Below are positions 53,304-61,789 of a stretch of DNA of 64,000 nucleotides, piece after piece. The translations under genes were made by a program, and so were the position numbers. Location of the stretch: assembly GCA_964518215.1 (NCBI GenBank), contig CAZFFP010000006.1, forward strand, positions 1 to 64,000. The letters run 5' to 3'. The notes beneath the pieces were generated by a model that did no database searches, had not been told where the DNA came from, and worked only from the letters and a program-made list of their open reading frames with translations. The first letter of the stretch is position 1. Each line of letters starts with the position of its first letter. The DNA comes from CAYSGX01 sp964518215 (GTDB lineage: Bacteria; Bacteroidota; Bacteroidia; Chitinophagales; CAIOSU01).

Positions 53304-55223
53304 ATGAATCGCTTCCAAACGGTTTTAACTTCTGTCATTGTATTTGTTGTTGCAGTTATATTGCTCAGCCTGAATGCTTCGTTCGATGCGTTGGGCTTTG
53401 CTGATGCGGGCGAGTTTGCATTGGTAACAAAAATTCTGACTATTGCGCATCCGCCCGGCACGCCTTCGTATGTTTTTACGGCTTGGTTTTTCGGAAAAAT
53501 ATTTTCGCTTTTCAACAGCAGCCACATAGCCAATATGGTTGTGTTCTCGATACTTTGTGGCGCGGCAAGCGGTGTGTTGCTGCACATTTCAGTGGCGAAA
53601 ATTTTTCGTCATGCCTTTCCTGAATTTGCTTCGCTTCACGTGCAACTCTGCGGCATATTCACGGCATTGAGTTATATGGTCGGAGTTACTTTTTGGTATT
53701 GGGCACATGCCGTTGAAGTGTATTCGTTTCACAACATGGCTTTCGGCATGTTGTTGTTGGGTTTAACTGCTTTTCATTTCGAAAGAAAAAAATGGCAGTT
53801 GATTTTAGCGGCTGTTGGTTTGGGCTTAGGCTTATCTAATCATCACCTGACCGTGGTTTTGTTCATGCCTTTCATTCCGGTGTTTTTCGCCAAAAATATT
53901 TTTACTGCTGCGCCTGTTATTTCCTCCGGAAAAAAATCGCAAAAGCTCAAGCCTTCCTTTTTTGAAACCATTGTTTCACATAAAAAAGATTTCATGATGA
54001 TGGCGGGTATCACAACAGCGGTTATGTTATTTTTCTACGGAATGATGGTGCTGCGTGCGCAGGCAGATTTGCCTTTTAAATTTGGCAGCCCCGATAATTT
54101 GGACCGATTGATATATCACCTGTCGGGTGGCGCCTGGGCAAAAAATACCGCACAGCAAGTGGAAGGGATTATTAGTATGCGGTTTCCGTATTTCATGCAA
54201 CTCACTTGGGAACAATTGATGGGCGCAACCTTCATCATTGCAGCGGGAGTTTTTTTCGCGCTTCAAAACAAATTGCGACTGATTTTGCTGCCTACTTTGA
54301 TTTATTATCTGATAGTGCTATTCTATCAGTTGCGCATTGACCAAACTGCCGATACCGATTCCTACATGATACTGCCCTTTTACGCGCTGTATCTGTTGGC
54401 TCCTTTCGGAATATTATTATTCACAAAATATTTTAAACACGCATGGACAACGTTGCCTATAATTTTTGTGGTGTCAACTGCTATGAATTTTTCCAAAGCC
54501 GACAGCCGCGATTACAATGTGAGCGCCAACATTATGAAAACCTTAGACGCATCAACGCCCGAAGGAAGTGTGGTAATTGTAGCCGACTGGACTACCGTTT
54601 CTCAATACTATTACTATCGCATCGGTGAAAATTTCAGAACCGATTTGGTATTGCTCAATTACGATTTGAAGTTTACGCATTATCGCATTTTGCCTTTGAT
54701 GTATCCCGAAATGTATGAGTTTGTTCAGAAAGAATATGACGAGTTTATCCGCTTGTTGAAAAAATATCATCCGCATCAGGCATACAACACCGGTTGCAGT
54801 TTGGATAATATGGAACTGAACAACGCTTATCGTGCGCTCACTTTCAAAATACAGAAATATGCCCAGTCGAAAAATGTTCCGTTCATGGCAGACCCTAAAA
54901 CTTTTGTGTTTTATCTGCGCGATAATTTAATGTCCTCCGGTTCGCATGTGTCGGGCATGTTTGTGTCTGACAAGCCCACCGGATTGGCAAAAGATTTTCT
55001 GAATCTCGACTATCAATGGCTGCGCTCCAAACGTCTGCTGCGCGACCCTGCCGCAGCCGATAAATTAGTGGATTTGGAAGCCATGCTCGATTTTCACCGC
55101 AATTATTATCGTTCCTTAGGCGACCAAGAATCGCTACAAAAAGCCGAAGCCTCTCATCAGCGAGTGAAGCATCTGCAAAAGGAAATGAAATCGAACATGC
55201 AGTTTTTGTTTCGGGCAAAATAA
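53304..55223 (+). CDS. GT117/DUF2723 membrane glycosyltransferase-like protein
   Basis: 639 residues. Some ten to twelve membrane helices occupy the first 410 residues, and a soluble C-terminal part of about 220 residues carries helical segments. The family motif is LGFADAGEFALVTKILTIAHPPGTP, with the acidic pair that in GT-C enzymes sits in the first periplasmic loop. DUF2723 proteins are now placed in glycosyltransferase family 117 and resemble protein O-mannosyltransferases. Probably adds sugar from a lipid-linked donor on the periplasmic face (inference). It stands alone; no other glycosylation genes adjoin it. Confidence 0.88.
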   Translation: MNRFQTVLTSVIVFVVAVILLSLNASFDALGFADAGEFALVTKILTIAHPPGTPSYVFTAWFFGKIFSLFNSSHIANMVVFSILCGAASGVLLHISVAKIFRHAFPEFASLHVQLCGIFTALSYMVGVTFWYWAHAVEVYSFHNMAFGMLLLGLTAFHFERKKWQLILAAVGLGLGLSNHHLTVVLFMPFIPVFFAKNIFTAAPVISSGKKSQKLKPSFFETIVSHKKDFMMMAGITTAVMLFFYGMMVLRAQADLPFKFGSPDNLDRLIYHLSGGAWAKNTAQQVEGIISMRFPYFMQLTWEQLMGATFIIAAGVFFALQNKLRLILLPTLIYYLIVLFYQLRIDQTADTDSYMILPFYALYLLAPFGILLFTKYFKHAWTTLPIIFVVSTAMNFSKADSRDYNVSANIMKTLDASTPEGSVVIVADWTTVSQYYYYRIGENFRTDLVLLNYDLKFTHYRILPLMYPEMYEFVQKEYDEFIRLLKKYHPHQAYNTGCSLDNMELNNAYRALTFKIQKYAQSKNVPFMADPKTFVFYLRDNLMSSGSHVSGMFVSDKPTGLAKDFLNLDYQWLRSKRLLRDPAAADKLVDLEAMLDFHRNYYRSLGDQESLQKAEASHQRVKHLQKEMKSNMQFLFRAK

Positions 55224-55272
55224 TGCTGACAAGTGTGCAATTGTATAAAATTGTTTGCGGTAATCCCCCACT

Positions 55273-55294
55273 GGTAGTAGCGTCCGCTACTACC
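55273..55294. repeat. Perfect 10-bp palindrome with 2-base loop
   Basis: GGTAGTAGCG-TC-CGCTACTACC, 50 bases after the GT117 gene's stop. It could terminate that gene, but no T-tract follows on the plus strand (TAAAAC). Confidence 0.5.
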
Positions 55295-55366
55295 TAAAAC
55301 ATGACAAAATCTACGCTCATTATATTCTTTGCTTTTCAAAAGTTCTGCTGGAATCATGTTGCAGCA

Positions 55367-55571
55367 ATCATCCCCCTGCCTTTATCCCTACTCTACGCAG
55401 TAGGAGACATCGCTCGGCTGCGAAGGCATCGCTCAAGGGGGACTTATCAGCAATGATTCCATCAAAAACGAAACTTCAAAATTCGGACAAGCTAAATGTC
55501 CCCCTTGCGCGTAGATTGGTGCGTTGGGGAAGGGGGCGTGCGGCAGCCTTGCAGCCATGCAGAGGGATGAT
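55367..55571. repeat. Inverted pair of an intergenic repeat
   Basis: Block A (55367-55451) starts ATCATCCCCCTGCC and ends CAAGGGGGACTTATCAGC. The reverse complement of block B (55491-55571) starts ATCATCCCTCTGC and ends CAAGGGGGACATTTAGC, with a shared TCTACGC inside. The ends match well and the middles are diverged. This looks like a dispersed intergenic repeat present twice, head to head. Confidence 0.6.
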
Positions 55572-55664
55572 AAAAAAGAAAACTCTTACTTGAATTACAA
55601 AAAAATCCCGCCAAAATTCATTGACAGAACTTTATAACCTTATAACTTTTGAACCTTATCTTTT

Positions 55665-56555
55665 CTACGCCCCTTTCAAAGCCGCAGCGCCTGCCACAAT
55701 TTCAGAAAGTTCGGTAGTGATAGCCGCCTGACGCGCACGGTTGTAGCTGATGCGCAGGCTCTTCAATATTTCGTTGGCATTTTCGGTGGCTTTGTCCATA
55801 GCGGTCATGCGGGCACCATGCTCAGAAGCATTGGTATCTAACAAGCCTTTGAAGAATTGTATTTTCAGAATTTTCGGAATCAGCGTTTCGATGATTTCGG
55901 TTTTCTCCGGTTCGAAAATAAAATCGGCTTTGTTTTCTTTTTCGTTGGCAGCAGTTGCTTCCACTTTGGTAATAGGAAGGAAATTTTCTACAGTAAAAAC
56001 CTGCGTGGCAGCATTTTTAAACTGGCTGTAAACTATTTCTACCGAATCGTATTGTTTGGAAACATAGCTGCCCATAATGCCTTCGGCTACTTGAGCCACA
56101 TCGTCAAAATTAAGATTGGCTAACAATTCTACATGCGTATCAATAACATCATAAGGATACTTGCGGAAAAACTGCACACTCTTTTTACCGATACACATGA
56201 CGCTGACATTTTTTGGATTCAACGAAGCATATTGTGTGCGGATATGGTTCAAAGCAGCTTTGTTCACATTGGTATTGAAAGCGCCACAAAGACCACGGCT
56301 GGAAGTCATCACTACCACGAGCGCGTTTTGCAGTTCGCGTGCGGTGGACAAATCAATGGTTACATCACCTTCTGCTGCCGTAACAATATTGCTCAGCATT
56401 TCAGAAAGTTTTTGCGAATACGGACGCATTTGCACAATACGGTCTTGCGCACGTCTCAACTTAGCAGCAGAAACCATTTTCATGGCTTTGGTAATCTGCT
56501 GTGTAGAGATAACCGATTTGATCCTGCTTCTGACTTCTTTTAACTGTCCTGCCAT
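55665..56555 (-). CDS. atpG: ATP synthase F1 gamma subunit
   Basis: Central rotor shaft that couples proton flow to catalysis. 296 residues. The N-terminal coiled-coil helix MAGQLKEVRSRIKSVISTQQITKAMKMVSAAKLRRAQ and the C-terminal helix TAMDKATENANEILKSLRISYNRARQAAITTELSEIVAGA are diagnostic; TSSRGLCGAFN is the Rossmann part. Last gene of the atpBEFHAG run, 83 bases after atpA. Confidence 0.97.
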   Translation of the reverse strand: MAGQLKEVRSRIKSVISTQQITKAMKMVSAAKLRRAQDRIVQMRPYSQKLSEMLSNIVTAAEGDVTIDLSTARELQNALVVVMTSSRGLCGAFNTNVNKAALNHIRTQYASLNPKNVSVMCIGKKSVQFFRKYPYDVIDTHVELLANLNFDDVAQVAEGIMGSYVSKQYDSVEIVYSQFKNAATQVFTVENFLPITKVEATAANEKENKADFIFEPEKTEIIETLIPKILKIQFFKGLLDTNASEHGARMTAMDKATENANEILKSLRISYNRARQAAITTELSEIVAGAAALKGA

Positions 56556-56638
56556 TTTTTTCGATTTTCGACTTTACGATTTTCGATATTCGACTTGCAA
56601 CACTTTTGTTGCCTATCGCCTATCGAAGGGTCGCACAT

Positions 56639-58219
56639 CTATTTTGCATATTTCAACGCCACATCTTTAGCCACTTGCTCCAAAACTTTGGTAGCTTCAT
56701 CACTCAAGTTGCCTTTTGCCAATTCGGCTAAAGTATTCTTATGGCTGGCTTCCAAATGTGTGAGGTAATCGGCTTCAAATTCTTTTATTTTATTCACCGG
56801 AATGCTTTGCAACAAACCTTTGGTGCCCAAATAAATGATGGCGATTTGCTGGTCCACACGGAACGGTTGGAATTGTCCTTGTTTCAGAATTTCTACGTTA
56901 CGTGCGCCTTTGTCCAATACCGATTTTGTAGCGGCATCCAAATCGGAACCGAATTTAGAGAAGGCTTCCAATTCGCGATATTGCGCCTGGTCTAACTTCA
57001 AAGTTCCGGCTACTTTTTTCATAGACTTAATCTGTGCATTACCACCTACACGCGATACCGAAATACCCACGTTAATAGCCGGGCGCACACCTGAGTTAAA
57101 GAGGTTCGATTCTAGGAAAATCTGACCATCGGTAATTGAAATTACGTTGGTAGGGATATATGCGGAAACGTCACCCGCTTGTGTTTCGATAATCGGCAAA
57201 GCGGTTAAAGAACCACCGCCTTTAACCAAATGTTTAATGCTATCGGGCAAATCGTTCATTTGCTGTGCAATAGAATCTCTGTTGATGACCTTTGCAGCAC
57301 GCTCCAACAAACGGCTGTGAAGATAGAACACGTCACCGGGATAGGCTTCGCGTCCAGGAGGTCTGCGCAATAACAAGGATACTTCGCGATAAGCCACGGC
57401 TTGTTTCGACAAATCGTCATAAATAATCAAAGCCGGACGACCGGTGTCTCGGAAAAATTCACCGATAGCGCAACCGCTGAAAGGCGAGAAGAACTGCAAA
57501 GGAGCAGGCTCTGAAGCAGAAGCAGCCACAATTGTGGTATATGCCATAGCTCCATATTTCTGAAGGGTTTGAGCCACCGCAGCCACGGTAGATGCTTTCT
57601 GTCCGGAAGCTACGTAGATACAATAAACAGGCTCCCCTTTATCGTAAAATTCTTTTTGATTGATGATGGTGTCAATGGCAATGGCGGTTTTACCGGTTTG
57701 GCGGTCACCGATAATCAACTCGCGCTGTCCGCGACCAATCGGAATCATAGCATCAATCGCTTTGATACCGGTTTGCAACGGCTCGTTCACCGGCTGACGA
57801 TAGATAACGCCCGGAGCTTTTCTTTCCAAAGGCATTTCATATAACTCACCTTGAATAGGACCTTTGCCGTCAATGGGTTCGCCCAAAGCGTTCACAATTC
57901 TTCCTACTACGCCTTCGCCTACTTTAATAGAAGCGATTTTGCCGGTGCGTTTTACGGTAGCGCCTTCCTTGATACCGTCAGAAGAACCCATCAATACCAC
58001 ACCCACATTATCTTCTTCCAGATTCAACACGATGGCTTTCACACCGTTTTCAAATTCTACCAATTCGCCTGAGCGGGCATTGTTCAATCCGTAAATACGG
58101 GCAATACCATCGCCCACTTGCAATACTGTTCCTACTTCTTCGAGTTCGGCTTGTGTTTTGAATCCTGAAAGTTGTTGTCTCAGAATCGCTGATATTTCAT
58201 CAGGTTTTACTTCAACCAT
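56639..58219 (-). CDS. atpA: ATP synthase F1 alpha subunit
   Basis: Non-catalytic nucleotide-binding subunit of F1. 526 residues: Walker A GDRQTGKTAIA, the beta-barrel start VEVKPDEISAILRQQLSGF, the signature region PAINVGISVSRVGGNAQ with the catalytic-site arginine, and YREVSLLLRRPPGREAYPGD. Within the atp operon, 14 bases after atpH. Confidence 0.98.
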   Translation of the reverse strand: MVEVKPDEISAILRQQLSGFKTQAELEEVGTVLQVGDGIARIYGLNNARSGELVEFENGVKAIVLNLEEDNVGVVLMGSSDGIKEGATVKRTGKIASIKVGEGVVGRIVNALGEPIDGKGPIQGELYEMPLERKAPGVIYRQPVNEPLQTGIKAIDAMIPIGRGQRELIIGDRQTGKTAIAIDTIINQKEFYDKGEPVYCIYVASGQKASTVAAVAQTLQKYGAMAYTTIVAASASEPAPLQFFSPFSGCAIGEFFRDTGRPALIIYDDLSKQAVAYREVSLLLRRPPGREAYPGDVFYLHSRLLERAAKVINRDSIAQQMNDLPDSIKHLVKGGGSLTALPIIETQAGDVSAYIPTNVISITDGQIFLESNLFNSGVRPAINVGISVSRVGGNAQIKSMKKVAGTLKLDQAQYRELEAFSKFGSDLDAATKSVLDKGARNVEILKQGQFQPFRVDQQIAIIYLGTKGLLQSIPVNKIKEFEADYLTHLEASHKNTLAELAKGNLSDEATKVLEQVAKDVALKYAK

Positions 58220-58233
58220 TGTTTAAATTTTTA

Positions 58234-58806
58234 TCAGTTTTTAGAATATACCAAATTGATGTATTGATTATTGCTCAACTCTTTTTTCAACGCTTTGATA
58301 CTGCGCAGAATACTGTTGTCAATCATTTTGTCTTCATACTGCACTACGAAACCGCCAATCAGATTTTCATTCACTTCAGTTACCAGTTCGATAGTTTCAA
58401 GATTGGCTTCTTTCTTCAGCTTATTCAACACATCGTCAATAAACGATTGGTCGAGCGCGGTGGCAGTAGTAATTTTAACAGGGGTAATATTTCTTTTGGC
58501 ATTATATAATGTGCGGAAAGATTTTACCACATCGGGCAAATATCCTTCACGACCTTTTTTAATCATGATATTGAAAAATGCCAAAGTCATGTCGCTTACT
58601 TTTCCTTTGAAAATTTGCGCGATGACGTTTTCTTTTTTATCGGCATTAATCACGGGGCTTTTCAGAAACACCACCAACTCTCTGCTTTGTGTCATGGCAG
58701 TTTCTGCAAGTTGCATATCTGCATTTACCTTTTCTAATTGATTTTGTTCAATAGCAAGGTCGAGAACCGATTTGGCGTAGCGGGAAGCGAGTTTAAAAGC
58801 AGACAT
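58234..58806 (-). CDS. atpH: ATP synthase F1 delta subunit
   Basis: Peripheral-stalk subunit (OSCP homologue) joining F1 to subunit b. 190 residues: helical N-terminal domain (ASRYAKSVLDLAIEQNQLEK) and the C-terminal strand region NENLIGGFVVQYEDKMIDNSI typical of the family. Six bases after atpF and 14 before atpA. Confidence 0.95.
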   Translation of the reverse strand: MSAFKLASRYAKSVLDLAIEQNQLEKVNADMQLAETAMTQSRELVVFLKSPVINADKKENVIAQIFKGKVSDMTLAFFNIMIKKGREGYLPDVVKSFRTLYNAKRNITPVKITTATALDQSFIDDVLNKLKKEANLETIELVTEVNENLIGGFVVQYEDKMIDNSILRSIKALKKELSNNQYINLVYSKN

Positions 58807-58812
58807 GCGCGG

Positions 58813-59307
58813 TTAGTTCAATTTGGTTTCGGCTAATAATTCGGCTGCATATTTCTGTTGCGCATCTTTGCCCGACAATTCTTTGCGAAGCATTTTTTCG
58901 GCAAGTTCGATAGCCAGTAATCCTACTTGGTTTTTCACTTCGGTGATGGCGGCTAATTTCTGATTTTCAATTTCGGCACGGGCTTCGATAATGAATTTGC
59001 CGGCTTCAGCTTTGGCTGTTTCGCGGGCATCTTCCAGAATTTTTTCTCCGGCATTTTTAGCTTCTCTCAAAATAATGGCGCGCTCTTCTTTAGCTTCTGC
59101 CAAAAGTTTTTCATTGTCGGAAGTCATTTTCGCCATTTCATCGCGGGCTTTCTCTGCTTGCTGCAAAGCCACTTCAATGCTCACTTCGCGCTCCTTCACC
59201 GCATTGAGAATGGGTGTCCATGCAAATTTTTTCAGCAAAAAAAGCAATGATAAAAAAGCGATTGTAGTCCAAAAAACAAGGCCTATGCCGGGAGTTACGA
59301 GTTCCAT
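58813..59307 (-). CDS. atpF: ATP synthase Fo subunit b
   Basis: Peripheral-stalk dimer subunit. 164 residues: one N-terminal membrane helix (LVFWTTIAFLSLLFLLKKFA) and a long charged coiled coil (SIEVALQQAEKARDEMAKM onward) that ends in the delta-binding region (MLRKELSGKDAQQKYAAELL). Standard size. A 169-base gap with a hairpin separates it from atpE. Confidence 0.96.
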   Translation of the reverse strand: MELVTPGIGLVFWTTIAFLSLLFLLKKFAWTPILNAVKEREVSIEVALQQAEKARDEMAKMTSDNEKLLAEAKEERAIILREAKNAGEKILEDARETAKAEAGKFIIEARAEIENQKLAAITEVKNQVGLLAIELAEKMLRKELSGKDAQQKYAAELLAETKLN

Positions 59308-59436
59308 AATCTTTTTACTTCGGGTTTTCAGATTTCAGATTTCTGAATTTTCAGAAGGCTAAAACCTGAAATCTATGTGATGAAATATTTTACTTTTGTT
59401 AATTCTAGAAACTTTTCAACGAACAAGGAAAAGAAA

Positions 59437-59459
59437 GCCGGCAACCATCCGTTGCCGAC
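59437..59459 (-). terminator. Intra-operon hairpin after atpE (possible attenuator)
   Basis: GCCGGCAAC / GTTGCCGAC with one mismatch and a CATCC loop, 17 bases after the atpE stop, followed on the minus strand by TTTCTTTTCC, a broken T-tract. It may partially terminate or protect the atpBE message. Confidence 0.5.
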
Positions 59460-59476
59460 TGTTCTTTTCTTCAAAC

Positions 59477-59692
59477 TTACTTTGCCAATAATGCAGAAGC
59501 TACTACACCGAAAAGTGCAAGACCTTCGATAAGAGCTGCGGCAATGATCATGGCAGTTTGAATTTTGCCTGCGGCTTCGGGCTGACGAGCAATTGCCTCA
59601 ACGGCAGAGCCACCAATTTTTCCGATTCCCAAACCGGCACCTAACACAGTGAGTCCTACACCGATTGCGCCAAAAGTTGTTCCTAATCCCAT
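59477..59692 (-). CDS. atpE: ATP synthase Fo subunit c
   Basis: Proteolipid ring subunit. 71 residues from the ATG at 59692 (MGLGTTFGAIGVGLTVLG); a frame open 17 codons further left overlaps the end of atpB and is not used. Two membrane helices joined by the polar loop ARQPEA; the ion-carrying Glu is in AALIEGLALFG. The surrounding residues do not show the sodium-binding Gln...Glu-Ser/Thr pattern, so protons are likely. Followed by a hairpin that may raise its expression relative to the downstream genes. Confidence 0.97.
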   Translation of the reverse strand: MGLGTTFGAIGVGLTVLGAGLGIGKIGGSAVEAIARQPEAAGKIQTAMIIAAALIEGLALFGVVASALLAK

Positions 59693-59729
59693 TGTTTTTT
59701 GATTTATGTTGATAAAAAAAAGCCTTGTT

Positions 59730-60824
59730 TTAATGATGTTCATGTTCGGCTACAGCCGCGCCTATAAAAAGAGCAGAGAGCAACGTGAATATATATGCCT
59801 GCAAAAACGCAACCAGCAACTCCAAACAATTCATAAAAAGCGCAAACGCCAACGAAACAGGAGCTACCGCCAAACTTTGAAACATGAAAATGAGCGAAAT
59901 CAAACTTAAAATCAGAATGTGTCCGGCAGTGATGTTGGCAAACAAACGCATCATGAGTGCAAAGGGCTTGGTGAGCACACCAATAAGTTCGATGGGCGCT
60001 AAAATAAGACGCACCGGAATGGGGACACCTGGCATCCATAACATATGCATCCAGTAATCTTTGGTGCCGTTTACGTTGGTAATAATTAATGTAAAAACTG
60101 CTAACACCAATGTGAAGCCGATATTTCCTGTGAGATTTGAACCACCGGGGAAGAATGGAACTAAACCTAAAAGATTGTTAATAAGAATAAAGAAAAATAC
60201 CGTAAGTAAATACGGCATAAATCGGGCATATTTTTGCTCGCCAATATTAGGCAAAGCAATATCATCTCTAATGAATAACACGACAGGCTCTAAAAAAGCA
60301 CCCAAGCCTTTAGGAACAACGTTTCTTTTATAAGAATTGGCCATTACGGTAAACATCAACAACAAAATGAGAATGGAAAGGAACATAGATGCCACATTTC
60401 GGGTAATAGAAAAATCGAGTGGTATAGCATTGGTGGCGTGGTGTTCATCATCGAAACTTACATAATTGCCTTTTTCATCGGGAGTTTCGTTGGCGTAATA
60501 AATTTTTTCATGAAATTTCACCAACCTTTCGCCACCGGCTTCTACCAATACTTTTCCGGCATCGTCATGTTCAAATTTTCCGGAGGAAAAAACCTTTAAT
60601 CCGCTGTTAGTATATAATATTATGGGCAAAGGAAGCGAAATGGAATGCCCACCAATGTCGGCAATATGCCAATCATGGGCATCGGCAATATGGTGCATAA
60701 TGAAAGGCACCACATCAAAAGATTTTTCATCGGCATCGGAACCGCCTGCTGCAAACAAGGGCAAAATGCCCGAAAAAGCTAATAAAACCGAAAGAAAAAG
60801 AGACTTGAGAAATGAAGAACGCAC
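59730..60824 (-). CDS. atpB: ATP synthase Fo subunit a
   Basis: Proton-channel stator. I start it at the GTG at 60824 (364 residues): a good promoter sits at 60850-60880, inside the longer frame that begins with TTG at 60893, so that longer start cannot be on this transcript. The N-terminus is then a signal-peptide-like segment (SSFLKSLFLSVLLAFSGILP) and a periplasmic region of about 100 residues, as typical for Bacteroidota AtpB. The core has the essential Arg in KPFALMMRLFANITAGH and five to six membrane helices. It heads the atpBEFHAG operon; no atpI-like gene precedes it. Confidence 0.93.
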   Translation of the reverse strand: MRSSFLKSLFLSVLLAFSGILPLFAAGGSDADEKSFDVVPFIMHHIADAHDWHIADIGGHSISLPLPIILYTNSGLKVFSSGKFEHDDAGKVLVEAGGERLVKFHEKIYYANETPDEKGNYVSFDDEHHATNAIPLDFSITRNVASMFLSILILLLMFTVMANSYKRNVVPKGLGAFLEPVVLFIRDDIALPNIGEQKYARFMPYLLTVFFFILINNLLGLVPFFPGGSNLTGNIGFTLVLAVFTLIITNVNGTKDYWMHMLWMPGVPIPVRLILAPIELIGVLTKPFALMMRLFANITAGHILILSLISLIFMFQSLAVAPVSLAFALFMNCLELLVAFLQAYIFTLLSALFIGAAVAEHEHH

Positions 60825-60849
60825 TGCAGGAGGTTTTAAAATTGCGGTG

Positions 60850-60880
60850 CAAAAGTAGATGTTTTTAATGGAACCGCAAA
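60850..60880 (-). promoter_or_regulatory. Promoter of the atp operon (TTTG-N19-TACTTTTG)
   Basis: On the minus strand TTTG (60877-60880), a 19-base spacer and TACTTTTG (60850-60857): a complete match to the Bacteroidota -33/-7 promoter. Start of transcription is expected near 60843, about 20 bases before the GTG of atpB. Confidence 0.75.
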
Positions 60881-60905
60881 CGAATGTCGGCAATTTAAAA
60901 AAGAA

Positions 60906-60929
60906 CGCCCCTGCCAGAAGGCAGAGGCG
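60906..60929 (-). terminator. Terminator of the zinc metallopeptidase gene
   Basis: CGCCCCTGCC / GGCAGAGGCG, 10-bp stem with one mismatch and an AGAA loop, followed on the minus strand by TTCTTTTTT. It ends 26 bases before the atp promoter and insulates the operon. Confidence 0.85.
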
Positions 60930-60959
60930 AAAATATAGTTTAATGGGGGCAGGCGCGGC

Positions 60960-61634
60960 TTAATCTCTTCTTCCCAGAAATATACTGATGTAATAAAGCA
61001 GGGTTACCAATGAACCAATGGCAGCCACCACATAGGTTCTGGCAGCCCATCTTAAAGCGTCCTGTGCTTGTTCGTGCTCGGTATTATAGGTAATGCCCGC
61101 ACGATTCAGCCAAACCAAAGCACGATTAGATGCATCATACTCCACCGGAAGTGTAACAAAACTGAAAATTGTAGTCATGGCAAACATCACAATGCCTGCT
61201 AAAAGCAAATAAGGAAAAGTATTGATGAGCAAAATACCGCCAATCAAAACCCAGGTAAGCCAACGCGAAGCGAAACTCACCACCGGAACTAATTTAGAGC
61301 GCATACCCAGCCATGCATAAGCATCGGCATGTTGCACGGCATGTCCGCACTCGTGTGCCGAAACAGCCGCTGCTGCTACACTCACACCATGATAAACTTC
61401 TGGGCTGAGGTTTACTGTTTTATCTGCGGGGTTGTAATGGTCCGTCAGGAAGCCATCAACCGAAGTAATTTTCACATCATAAATGCCGTGGTCGTGCAGC
61501 ATTTTTTCGGCTACTTCTTTTCCGGTCATGCCGCTGATGAGGCGGGCTTCCGAATACTCACTAAACTTACTTTTCAGGCGGTAACTAACAAACCAGCTTG
61601 CCGCCATAATTCCAATCATAATTACCCAAATCAT
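60960..61634 (-). CDS. YugP-type zinc metallopeptidase
   Basis: 224-residue membrane-bound metalloprotease. One N-terminal helix, then the zinc motif in AAAVSAHECGHAVQHADAY, an HExxH (HECGH) with a downstream acidic ligand region, and two to three hydrophobic segments (about 135-185) and a final one near the C-terminus. Substrate unknown. It is a single gene ended by a terminator directly before the atp promoter. No clear promoter box was seen upstream. Confidence 0.9.
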   Translation of the reverse strand: MIWVIMIGIMAASWFVSYRLKSKFSEYSEARLISGMTGKEVAEKMLHDHGIYDVKITSVDGFLTDHYNPADKTVNLSPEVYHGVSVAAAAVSAHECGHAVQHADAYAWLGMRSKLVPVVSFASRWLTWVLIGGILLINTFPYLLLAGIVMFAMTTIFSFVTLPVEYDASNRALVWLNRAGITYNTEHEQAQDALRWAARTYVVAAIGSLVTLLYYISIFLGRRD

Positions 61635-61789
61635 AGTGTTTCGTTTTTTAGTGTTTTAAATTTTATGGTTCTAAAGTTATAGTGTTGCAAGGTTGGAAAG
61701 TGCGTTTTGATTTAAACTTTACAACTTTTTAACCTTACAACGATTTTTTCGGAATGCAGTCTTTATTACAAAATATGTGCCCCGAAAGT

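Larger units (their letters stand above)
55224..55664. other. Repeat-bearing intergenic region between the GT117 gene and atpG
   Basis: No coding gene. It holds a perfect palindrome at 55273-55294 and two similar blocks of about 80-85 bases in opposite orientation (55367-55451 and 55491-55571). The last 100 bases before the atpG stop are AT-rich, with no clear terminator. Confidence 0.6.

Noticed and set aside
60825..60893. Longer atpB start at the TTG at 60893
   Set aside because: The exact promoter at 60850-60880 lies inside that extension, so the transcript begins after it.
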